Shown here piece after piece: positions 11,501-18,417 of a stretch of 31,991 bases of DNA (positions are counted from its first letter, which is position 1; each line of letters opens with the position of its first letter). Under the pieces are notes generated by a model. The model saw only the letters and a program-made list of their open reading frames with translations, did not search any database and had not been told where the DNA came from. The stretch comes from Bodo saltans (taxonomy: Eukaryota; Euglenozoa; Kinetoplastea; Eubodonida; Bodonidae): positions 1 to 31,991 of the forward strand of contig CYKH01000931.1 in assembly GCA_001460835.1 (NCBI GenBank), written 5' to 3'. The position numbers were made by a program, and so were the translations under genes.

Positions 11501-11895
11501 ACCGCAACGAAACAGACGCACATAAACGTACCAAGCAGCAATTGTCTGACGTCACCGAGACGTTGGTTCCTGAGACCAATCGGCTCAAACACACCATCGC
11601 CATGTACGAGAGGGAGCTTGCGCTTCGTTCATTGGAAGAGCCTCTCACACCGTTGCATGCAGATTCATTTGCCACGACGCAGCAGTCATCACCAGGAGAT
11701 CAAGCGGCAAGAGCGCGGCAACGTGAGGGGATCTGTGAGTTGCTGGAAGGCATACAAGACGCAGTGGACCTGCTGCAGCCGGTTAGCCTTGGTGCATCCT
11801 CTTCCCTTGGGGAGCACACTCTTGTTGCATTGTACGAATGGCTCGTGTCCGCTCAAATGCGATGTGAAGCTCTGGCCTTGGCATGCGAAAAGTAG
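5516..11895 (+). CDS. WD40 / long coiled-coil protein, frame broken at an A11 run
   Basis: Giant structural protein, about 2,126 residues if the break is a single missing base. The N-terminal 80 residues (from the ATG at 5516) look like a compact beta-rich domain, perhaps ubiquitin-like. A Ser/Pro-rich linker follows (5800-6730). WD40-type repeats with GS-D-x-I-x-x-[WY]-D patterns span about 6790-7890, for example GSEDGLIRQYD and GSNDGRIRVWD. From about 8340 to 11090 comes nearly uninterrupted Glu/Gln/Arg/Leu coiled coil, then a helical C-terminal region to the TAG at 11893. The upstream frame runs to 6277 and the downstream frame opens before 6115; they overlap inside a 233-bp tandem duplication (5828-6060 and 6061-6276). 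Adding one A to the A11 at 6044-6054 puts both copies and the rest in one frame. The domain layout is typical of cytoskeletal or flagellar proteins. No specific homologue was recognised. Confidence 0.8.
5828..6276 (+). repeat. 233-bp tandem duplication within the coding sequence
   Basis: Unit 1 starts at 5828 (GGCAGCCCTCGAG) and unit 2 at 6061. Matching landmarks are offset by exactly 233 bp, for example the ATG at 6041 and at 6274. By my reading about twelve codons differ between units, about ten of them synonymously in the shared frame; the exceptions are Leu/Pro and Glu/Asp. That pattern means both copies were translated after duplication. Confidence 0.9.
6044..6054 (+). repeat. A11 homopolymer at the frame break
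   Basis: Eleven consecutive A between the two 233-bp units. Twelve would give a 234-bp (78-codon) repeat and a continuous reading frame through both units. It is either a base-call error, a length-variable site, or a true frameshift. Confidence 0.8.
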
Positions 11896-12111
11896 TCCAC
11901 CACTGCCCGCCAATAGTGAGAAAGAGAGGCGGCGAGAAACACGTTCGTCCCAGTTAGATGGGCGCTTTGATTGAGGTTGCTCCGTTGAAAGAAAAAAAAC
12001 ATCATTCTGACGCGTGATCGCTGATAATTTTGAAACCTGTACGAAAGTTTGAAATTTTACATTTACAATGCAGGCTCTTGTTGAAGGTTATTGGGTTCGC
12101 ATGTCCAGTGT

Positions 12112-12159
12112 TTTTGTAATTTGTTTGTTGTTGTTGTTGCGTTTTCCCTTTTCCGCAAG
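12112..12159 (+). promoter_or_regulatory. Polypyrimidine tract and splice acceptor for the first zinc-ribbon gene
   Basis: A run of TTG repeats leads into GTTTTCCCTTTTCC, followed by the first AG at 12158-12159. The ATG at 12192 is the first ATG after it. Confidence 0.5.
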
Positions 12160-12191
12160 AAATCACAAACGAAGGAAGTAGGCGCAGGCAC

Positions 12192-12380
12192 ATGGACTCA
12201 TTGAAATCCGCTGTTCCCGAGCTCCGCCCTGTCTGCACATACATTTGCGCTAGCTGCACTTACGAAGTTGCAATCGAGAGCGAAGGCAGGCTAATTTGCC
12301 CACGATGCGCTAGCAACCAGGGCTCCAACTGTGTGTTCTACAAAAAGAGAGAACAGTCGACGACGTACGACACCGTTTAA
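12192..12380 (+). CDS. RPB12: RNA polymerase subunit RPABC4 (RPB12-like)
   Basis: 62-residue zinc-ribbon protein. The family member is a small subunit shared by nuclear RNA polymerases I, II and III, where it binds zinc and helps hold the large-subunit assembly platform. The sequence shows a CASC knuckle, then a CPRC knuckle 15 residues later, then the basic FYKKR stretch and a short C-terminal tail, matching the order seen in RPB12 (CxxC, CxxC, then YKKR and a short conserved end). The length fits the family (about 58-70 residues). A second protein of the same plan starts 155 nt downstream. Other short zinc-ribbon proteins could look similar, so the call rests on knuckle spacing plus the YKKR tail. 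Confidence 0.7.
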   Translation: MDSLKSAVPELRPVCTYICASCTYEVAIESEGRLICPRCASNQGSNCVFYKKREQSTTYDTV

Positions 12381-12477
12381 GAAGGGAGCATGAGCCGTCA
12401 TTGGCGCGTTGTAGTTTAAAGCAACAAAGCACAAAAAAGTGAACATAAGGTGTCTAAATACTGCCAGCACATTTCGA

Positions 12478-12529
12478 TTGTTTGCTGTTCATTTTTTTCT
12501 TCACAAAATTACAATTTCTGATGTGTTAG
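12478..12529 (+). promoter_or_regulatory. Polypyrimidine tract and splice acceptor for the second zinc-ribbon gene
   Basis: T-rich tract at about 12478-12505 with AG at 12528-12529, only 6 nt before the ATG at 12536. The presence of its own tract supports a separate mRNA for the second small gene. Confidence 0.4.
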
Positions 12530-12535
12530 AATTTA

Positions 12536-12751
12536 ATGTCTGCGCAACCTACGACGAGCGCTGTCGCTGCGCCGCCTCAGCCTCGCCAACAGCAATACTA
12601 TTGTGCGTCGTGCCATACGCCACAGGATCTTCCACGCCCGAGCCCAACAGGCACACTGTTTCAGTGCCAGAATTGTCGCATGTCAGCAACTGGGGAACTT
12701 AAGGTGTTCTACTGCAAGCGCGTGTTTGCTGTTGAGCACACGACAAGGTGA
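12536..12751 (+). CDS. Second RPB12-like zinc-ribbon protein
   Basis: 71-residue protein with an N-terminal Pro/Gln/Ala-rich extension of about 20 residues, then YYCASC, a second knuckle CQNC, and a KVFYCKR stretch ending in a short polar tail. The order and the shared CASC and FYxKR elements resemble the neighbour at 12192, so the two may be diverged paralogues of RPABC4. In the tail the first Lys of YKKR is replaced by Cys, and the knuckle spacing is a little longer. T. brucei is known to use special isoforms of RPB5, RPB6 and RPB10 in RNA polymerase I, so a polymerase-specific RPB12 isoform is conceivable, but this is inference. It could instead be an unrelated zinc-ribbon protein such as an LSD1- or C4-type finger. 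Confidence 0.6.
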   Translation: MSAQPTTSAVAAPPQPRQQQYYCASCHTPQDLPRPSPTGTLFQCQNCRMSATGELKVFYCKRVFAVEHTTR

Positions 12752-12849
12752 GAGAGCTCTTGTCTTTTTTTTTTTGCACACACAAAAAGAGTTTTTTCCG
12801 TCTTTTCCATTGTGATTGCAAGTAACACTGGAAAAACTGCCGACGCTGA

Positions 12850-12905
12850 ATTTTTTTTCCCTCTTTCCTCGTTTTTGGCTGTACAACCGTACATTTATCG
12901 ATTAG
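12850..12905 (+). promoter_or_regulatory. Polypyrimidine tract and splice acceptor for the 6PGL gene
   Basis: T8 followed by CCCTCTTTCCTCGTTTTT (about 12850-12876). The first AG after it is at 12904-12905, close to the ATG at 12916. Confidence 0.5.
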
Positions 12906-12915
12906 TAAGCCCTCA

Positions 12916-13704
12916 ATGCCAATTAAAACTGTTGTTTGTGAAGACAACGCTGCGTTGATCTCCACAGCCTTACAATCCGTCGTTGCGCTCATCGACGGAG
13001 AACAAAAGCGGAACACGACGACGGTGGGTGAACTTCAATCGCGAGTATCGCTAGCGTTGTCCGGTGGCAGCACTCCCAAAGCACTCTATGCTGCGATGAA
13101 GGCACATCACTTGCCTCTTGCCTCCTCGGCTGTGCAGTACTACTTTGGGGACGTGCGTATGGTTCCGGACTCGTCACCAGATTCTAATTTTCTGATGGCC
13201 TTTGAGCAGCTCCTTCACGCCGTGCCGACAAAGCACGTCACAAAGATTGAGACGGTGGATATCAGCGCAGCGGATAGTGCAGCTGCGTTCGAGGCTGCGC
13301 TTTTGACACAGCTCCCGTTGAATGAGTCAGGCTGCCCACAATTCGACATTGTGTTGCTAGGTGTAGGCCCTGATGGTCACACTGCGTCCCTGTTTCCTGG
13401 CACACCAGCCTCGAAGGAGACCGAGAGGTTTGCCGTGCCCTGCATGCCAAATGAAGGCATCACTCCCTACGTGGAACGTGTCACAATCACGCGGCGCGTC
13501 ATCCAGGCCGCCCGGCACGTGATTGTGATGGCAGCGGGGAAAGATAAGCAATGGGTTCTCGATGGAATTTTGGCGTCTGATGAAGATGTGGCGAGCACAG
13601 AAAACTTCCGGGTGCCGGTGGCCCGCTTGCTGCGTGAATGCACTGGCGACGTCCAACTGCTTGTCAACCGTGATATGGTCAAAGACGGCGCTGCGTCACT
13701 CTAA
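12916..13704 (+). CDS. 6PGL: 6-phosphogluconolactonase
   Basis: Hydrolyses 6-phosphogluconolactone to 6-phosphogluconate, the second step of the oxidative pentose phosphate pathway. The 262 residues match the usual family length. Visible motifs: LALSGGSTPKALY (about residues 46-58, phosphate-binding loop), YYFGDVRMVPDSSPDSN (about 75-91, with the Asp-x-Arg and the Asp/Ser-rich block), LLGVGPDGHTASLFPGT (about 151-167, with the catalytic-site His of the GxDGHTASLFP signature), then the ITxR segment and a late VPVARLL strand. The protein ends in Ala-Ser-Leu, which resembles but does not meet the usual glycosomal PTS1 form (small, basic, Leu/Met). In trypanosomes this enzyme is split between cytosol and glycosome; here the location is open. 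The start is the first ATG after the splice acceptor. Confidence 0.95.
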   Translation: MPIKTVVCEDNAALISTALQSVVALIDGEQKRNTTTVGELQSRVSLALSGGSTPKALYAAMKAHHLPLASSAVQYYFGDVRMVPDSSPDSNFLMAFEQLLHAVPTKHVTKIETVDISAADSAAAFEAALLTQLPLNESGCPQFDIVLLGVGPDGHTASLFPGTPASKETERFAVPCMPNEGITPYVERVTITRRVIQAARHVIVMAAGKDKQWVLDGILASDEDVASTENFRVPVARLLRECTGDVQLLVNRDMVKDGAASL

Positions 13705-13726
13705 CAACATAGCTCCGGGTGCGAAA

Positions 13727-13742
13727 ACACACACACACACAC
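13727..13742. repeat. (AC)8 microsatellite
   Basis: Eight AC dinucleotides in the 3' flank of the 6PGL gene. Simple repeat, likely length-variable. Confidence 0.8.
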
Positions 13743-13880
13743 GTACGATACTCTCCAGCAAACATTACGCCTACGCATCAAAGGTCAAGATAAACTATTT
13801 GATCATTGCAACATTTCTATTCATCGGTGATGTTCGTCATGATGTTGGTTTCGCACTTCGCAATCGTGTGAAATGTCAGT

Positions 13881-13899
13881 CTGTCTTTTTCTCTCCTAG
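13881..13899 (+). promoter_or_regulatory. Polypyrimidine tract and splice acceptor for the glycosyltransferase-like gene
   Basis: CTGTCTTTTTCTCTCCTAG is a near-ideal acceptor, with AG at 13898-13899. The first ATG after it in the long frame is 13968. Confidence 0.6.
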
Positions 13900-13967
13900 C
13901 AAAAGTCTTCAAATAATTATTAATGTGGTAATCACACACGGACATTTGCGGCAGTCGCATCAACAAA

Positions 13968-16781
13968 ATGCCGCGAAAGATAACAAGCAACAACAAGTGG
14001 CGCGTGGGTCCGCTGCTGTTGCTCGCCATATTGACCGCCGTGTTTCTTGCGCCGCCCTTCATCGCGACGCTCTCAGCGGAGCCGCGTGTCCAGCGCATCG
14101 TTATTGCCAATGGAGCTCGACCAGAGTTTCTTAAGAGTACTTTACTCGATATTGTTGGTGAGATGCCGATCACTGGTGGCGCCGATATGGTGCTGTTTGT
14201 GTTCGCAGACAAACGAGAATACGACGTAGCAGCGGTCCAACTTGGCAGCGCTCGGTTGCCGCTCGGAATATGTGACATTATGGTTGCGTGGCTTGGTTGC
14301 CGCCCTCTGCAGATACTCAGAACGTTTGGTGTGAAGAAAACGGGTGAGATTATTGATACTTCTCTGAGTTCCGTCCCCAACCCATGCCGTGAAGACGACG
14401 CGATCCCTTCTTCAACGGCGGCATTGCTCGCATCGAACTCGGGAGAGTTTCTGCTGGCTGCGGCGGGTAAACTGTTGCATTGGGGTGCTGACGACGAAGG
14501 TCTGTTTGCACATGATGCCAAGGTTGTTGTGATGCAACCGTCTGACGCCGTGCTGTGTCGGGGCCACGCGCGTGCTGGCGCTGCGCAGTTCGAATCTTTG
14601 AGCACATGCAATCGTGACTGCCTGCGACTTGTCTCGCTGGGCAAAAGCAACGCGAGTCATCTTGTCAATACCTTGCCATACGTGGTAGACAGTGGCGCCG
14701 CAATGGTGAGATGGTGGAGAAGAGAGCACCCACCCGCACGACGCCAACATCAGCGTCTTGTTCGTGCATTCAACGCCAATGACAGCAGTCCACTGCTGGA
14801 CCTGACAGCGCTTGCGAAACCTGGCTATGGCGCTCAAATTGACTGGCGCAATATTGAACTGTTCAGCCCCATCTTTTTCCTCGGTACGCTGCACGCAGTT
14901 GCAAAGTTTTCAGATCTTGTGCAAGTTGCCCTTGTGGAGTCGCCGATTCCTCCTGGGTATCCCCATGAAATTGTGATCGCATCTGTGGTACAAAGTTTGC
15001 GCGATCGCCAGTGGTTGAGGGATAGCAATCGTTGGCTTAACATAAAGCCGTTCACTGTGAATGTGCTACCTCCTTTAGAGTTTCCGGTTGGTAGCCGAGA
15101 GACCTGTTGGAAGGAGCGGGCATGTCGCAGCCGTGCGATCAAGGACGATTCACCCATTGCGTTTATCCGCCCCTTTGCATGCCCAAAGCAGAGGCCGCAA
15201 CAGGCACCATGGTTAACTGTACCATGCCGGAGCGGTATGTACGACGATTTCTACCTGTTGCATCGCGGCATTGTCAACCCCGTGAACGCAACGACACAAC
15301 GCAACGGTTCCCAGTTTGAAGCGGCGGTAATTCAACCGATGGAGGCGCTTCCCGTGTCACTCATTCCGTCAAGTGCCCTCACACGGCGTTGGAAAGAGCT
15401 GAGCAACGACGCCGTGGCTGCGTCAACGCTACGCCGTAGTCGTGCAGGTAACGCGAGACTAGGCGCGTCACCTGTGATTGCAGAGCAGCAACCCGCAAAT
15501 GTCGAGGCGAGCGAATGTTCCCGTCGGTCGCTCAACGCAGTGCTTGGCGTGTGTGGCTCATTCGAGCCAAGCGTTGTCAGTGGCTTTGTTCGAAGCTTTG
15601 TGAAGTTTCACAAGCGTGGTTGCACCAAACTATTGTTGTTCGTGGATGAAGAGCTTCTTCCTTCCTATCAAGCAGCGTATGGCACCCTAGAGGACATTGA
15701 AGTGCTGTCGACACGGCCTTTGATGAGCTCGTTGAAACTGAAGGACTGTGGTGTCGCAGTATTCCGTACCGAATTGTTGGCCCGATGGATGGATAGCAAC
15801 AGCGAAGTTGAGGAGAGGGATCGAACCGCTGCGACAGGCGAAGCGGTTGGGCAATCACCCCAGGGAACAGCAACACCTCAGCCGTCAGGACAACGCACCA
15901 CGCCTCCCCCATACCGTTACGTGATGATGGTAGATACGAGGGACACGTTCTTCCAATCAGATCCATTCAAGCATGTGGAAGGCCTCTCACAGAAGTCATC
16001 CTCTGCAAAAGTAGCGTCGCCGTCCCGCTCCGTTGTGTTTGTGGTCGCAGAGCGCTTCGATGCAGCGTCGCTTGATCTCTATAATCCCATTGTGTTCGAC
16101 TTCCACGAACGGCTGGCGGGGGCAAGCTGTGGGCTCGCTGCTGTTCAATGGTCATACCGACTGAGAGTTGCGCCGATACCAACGCCTTCCTCGGTGGATA
16201 GGGCAGCTCACAAAGGGGGAACCAACAAAGTTGATGCAGATGGCAGGGCACGTGGTGCAGTGGGTAGTGGTGAGTGGGCCGCTGTAGAACCTCTCCCGAT
16301 TGTGTGTCTGGGATTGATGTTTGGAACGTACGACGCAGTGCGAGACCTGTTGCACTTGCTCGCGGAGTCGCTTGTCGCTCGAATCGTGGACGATCCTCAA
16401 CTCTGCGGGGTGAACATTGATCAGGGCATGCTGAATTGTCTTCTCTACGGCGGCCTCGCACACGCGAACTACGCGCATGATGTGGTGCTACTGAACCCCT
16501 ACACGCTACCTTACACACACGGCTTCCGCAGCTACGATGAGATCGCATTTGGCAAGGACGCTGTATCGAGTTCAGGCTACAAGTATTTGCAGTCATGTCA
16601 AAAGACGCCACGGAGGAGCGGGCGGTACGACCGGCCCACAGAATCATCTCCTTTGGCACAACATCACCATTTTGCCGTTGTTCACCAAGCCGACCGAATG
16701 CCAGAGACGTATTTCTATGCAACGGAGGTATTGACTCAAAGCGAAGAGGAACATTCCACATCGAAACAAGAGCCCAAGTAG
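13968..16781 (+). CDS. Type II membrane glycosyltransferase-like protein
   Basis: Predicted 937-residue Golgi/ER-type protein: a short basic cytosolic end, one signal anchor (about residues 13-37), and a large lumenal part. The C-terminal region (about 515-915) has GT-A-like features: LLFVDEELLPSYQ, a DxD-like segment MMVDTRDTFFQSDP (about 652-665), a charged strand VVFVVAERFD, and GVNIDQGMLN (about 814-823), a pattern common in nucleotide-sugar transferases where the Asp-Gln pair contacts the acceptor or sugar. An earlier segment, NGARPEFLKSTLLDIVG (about 46-62), resembles the start of GT-A folds such as GT13, so the protein might carry two modules; this is weak. A low-complexity insert (about 620-645) interrupts the C-terminal domain. 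The sugar donor and acceptor cannot be told. Membrane topology is confident, enzyme class moderate. Confidence 0.75.
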   Translation: MPRKITSNNKWRVGPLLLLAILTAVFLAPPFIATLSAEPRVQRIVIANGARPEFLKSTLLDIVGEMPITGGADMVLFVFADKREYDVAAVQLGSARLPLGICDIMVAWLGCRPLQILRTFGVKKTGEIIDTSLSSVPNPCREDDAIPSSTAALLASNSGEFLLAAAGKLLHWGADDEGLFAHDAKVVVMQPSDAVLCRGHARAGAAQFESLSTCNRDCLRLVSLGKSNASHLVNTLPYVVDSGAAMVRWWRREHPPARRQHQRLVRAFNANDSSPLLDLTALAKPGYGAQIDWRNIELFSPIFFLGTLHAVAKFSDLVQVALVESPIPPGYPHEIVIASVVQSLRDRQWLRDSNRWLNIKPFTVNVLPPLEFPVGSRETCWKERACRSRAIKDDSPIAFIRPFACPKQRPQQAPWLTVPCRSGMYDDFYLLHRGIVNPVNATTQRNGSQFEAAVIQPMEALPVSLIPSSALTRRWKELSNDAVAASTLRRSRAGNARLGASPVIAEQQPANVEASECSRRSLNAVLGVCGSFEPSVVSGFVRSFVKFHKRGCTKLLLFVDEELLPSYQAAYGTLEDIEVLSTRPLMSSLKLKDCGVAVFRTELLARWMDSNSEVEERDRTAATGEAVGQSPQGTATPQPSGQRTTPPPYRYVMMVDTRDTFFQSDPFKHVEGLSQKSSSAKVASPSRSVVFVVAERFDAASLDLYNPIVFDFHERLAGASCGLAAVQWSYRLRVAPIPTPSSVDRAAHKGGTNKVDADGRARGAVGSGEWAAVEPLPIVCLGLMFGTYDAVRDLLHLLAESLVARIVDDPQLCGVNIDQGMLNCLLYGGLAHANYAHDVVLLNPYTLPYTHGFRSYDEIAFGKDAVSSSGYKYLQSCQKTPRRSGRYDRPTESSPLAQHHHFAVVHQADRMPETYFYATEVLTQSEEEHSTSKQEPK

Positions 16782-16871
16782 CTTCGTTGTCATTTTGAGG
16801 ATGCAGCGGATGACCTGAGATGCGCTGCAACGCTAGTGAAATCGCCTGTAAAACCTTGTGTTTGCTATTTA

Positions 16872-16898
16872 TTTTTATTCTGGTGTTGTTTTACATAG
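16872..16898 (+). promoter_or_regulatory. Splice acceptor for the uS15m gene
   Basis: T-rich tract ending in TTTTACATAG, AG at 16897-16898. The first ATG after it is 16918. Confidence 0.5.
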
Positions 16899-16917
16899 TA
16901 AGTAGAGTCAAAAGAAA

Positions 16918-18204
16918 ATGCTTCGATCATCTTCTGGGCTCCTACAGCGGTATCGCAAGGCGCAGGGCTTCAGTCTGAAGACCAGCTTCACGCGGACAAC
17001 GAATTTCAACAACGCCAAAAAAATCCGCCTGGAATCTGTGGATGGAGAGCAGGTAGAGGGTCGAGGTAAACAGCGGCGCAGATCGCACGATGCGTTAAAG
17101 AAAGAGATTGATACAATGGAGCACCCTGCAATTTGGATGTGGTATCCTTGGCGCAAAAACCCCGAGCCACCTCAGCCTTTCTTTCCTCAGCGTCGAGCGC
17201 TGAAGAACCTTCATGGTGCGCTCTACGCAGATTTAACCCCTGTTCAAAAGAAACGCCAAGAAGAAATGTTTTTTGGTGCGCAGCTGAATGAGCATCGACA
17301 GACAGACTTCGAATCACGACACCCGTTCTTGCAGCAGATCCTGAAGTCATTGGACGGCGCACCTAAAGGGTTTCCATTCTGGTACAAAAAATACCCAACA
17401 CGCAATCACGCGTATGAAAATCGCTTTAACATTCCGTCAGAAATGCTTGACGGTTATCCCGAAGACATCCGCAAAGCAGTGTCGCATTCCATGATGAGCG
17501 TCAGGGAGAAGCAGCGCGCTGAGCAGGCCAAGTACACGGAGCGATACGCAAAGCATGATTTTGACACGACGTCGCCTGCAGTGAAGGCTGTGCAAATGGC
17601 TCTGTCGGCACGCTCCATGAGGAACCATCTCCTGACGAACCCACACAACAACGTGATGAAATTCAAGCTAGGCACAAAGGAGCATGCCCTCAAACGTGCC
17701 CTACGAGCACTCCGGAAAGAAGATTTTAAGAAATACTGGGAGGTGATCAGAGACCATGATGTGCAGGACATTATCCAGCCCCCCAATGCCGTCTCTTATC
17801 GGTGGGGCAAGTACTGGAACCACGACTGGAATAAAGGAATGGCGCTCACAACCAACATAGCAGACTTCATGGATCCTCGTGGTATGAATGGGTGCGTCGA
17901 GACAGGGCGTTCACGGAGTGAGGTGGCACGCGACCTCGGCCTGTCCTACACACGTCCGCTCCACGAGAATGAAAAGCGCCAGCTGCAACAGAATGCCACC
18001 TACTACGAACGTCTGGCGCAGTTTAAGGCAGAGCAGCCAGAGCACGCCCGGCAGCTTGAAAGAGAACGCTTTGTGCGAAAATTCTCCGGCGTTTTCCTCA
18101 AGATGACTCAAGGAGGAGAGTTGACGGACTTCCCCAACAAGAAGCGCCACCTCATCGGCACCAAGATTCTGCGGTGGAAGTCGAAGCGTCACGGTCCCAT
18201 GTAG
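16918..18204 (+). CDS. uS15m: Mitochondrial small-subunit ribosomal protein uS15m
   Basis: Predicted 428-residue mitoribosomal protein containing the S15 fold in its centre. Residues of about 220-282 carry the S15 pattern: VQMALSARSMRNHLLTNPHN, then a Lys/His-rich turn, then RALRALRKEDFKKYWEVIRDH, corresponding to the helices that bind small-subunit rRNA. Long basic extensions lie on both sides, as in kinetoplastid mitoribosomal proteins, which compensate for very reduced rRNA. The N-terminus (MLRSSSGLLQRYRKAQGFSL) looks like a mitochondrial presequence: basic, Ser- and Leu-rich, no acidic residues. The basic C-terminus ends in KRHGPM. The S15 core is recognised by eye; the long extensions make bacterial S15 much shorter (about 89 residues) by comparison. 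Confidence 0.88.
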   Translation: MLRSSSGLLQRYRKAQGFSLKTSFTRTTNFNNAKKIRLESVDGEQVEGRGKQRRRSHDALKKEIDTMEHPAIWMWYPWRKNPEPPQPFFPQRRALKNLHGALYADLTPVQKKRQEEMFFGAQLNEHRQTDFESRHPFLQQILKSLDGAPKGFPFWYKKYPTRNHAYENRFNIPSEMLDGYPEDIRKAVSHSMMSVREKQRAEQAKYTERYAKHDFDTTSPAVKAVQMALSARSMRNHLLTNPHNNVMKFKLGTKEHALKRALRALRKEDFKKYWEVIRDHDVQDIIQPPNAVSYRWGKYWNHDWNKGMALTTNIADFMDPRGMNGCVETGRSRSEVARDLGLSYTRPLHENEKRQLQQNATYYERLAQFKAEQPEHARQLERERFVRKFSGVFLKMTQGGELTDFPNKKRHLIGTKILRWKSKRHGPM

Positions 18205-18368
18205 TGGAGTGTTGGAATGTCTCGACCAGACGACAACATGTTCAACTTTTTTAGGCAGACGGCTTGGGAATTCGGTTTCGACAAGAGGAAGAAAAGAGAA
18301 CGCTCATCATTATTTTTATTAAAAAAATGAAATGAAAGGTTAACTTCTTGGTGGTATCTGTTGATTAC

Positions 18369-18370
18369 AG
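18369..18370 (+). promoter_or_regulatory. Splice acceptor for the MORN gene
   Basis: AG at 18369-18370 ends GTTGATTACAG. The next ATG, 18418, opens the long frame and sets the start. A frame extended upstream to a TTG at 18361 would begin before the acceptor, so it is not used here. Confidence 0.45.
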
Positions 18371-18417
18371 GAACGATACGAAAGAAGAAAGAAGGACAGT
18401 TGGAACAAAAGAAACAC

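Noticed and set aside
12439-12702. 87-codon frame overlapping the second zinc-ribbon gene
   Set aside because: It starts before the splice tract, crosses it, and lacks the paired CxxC knuckles seen in the frame from 12536.
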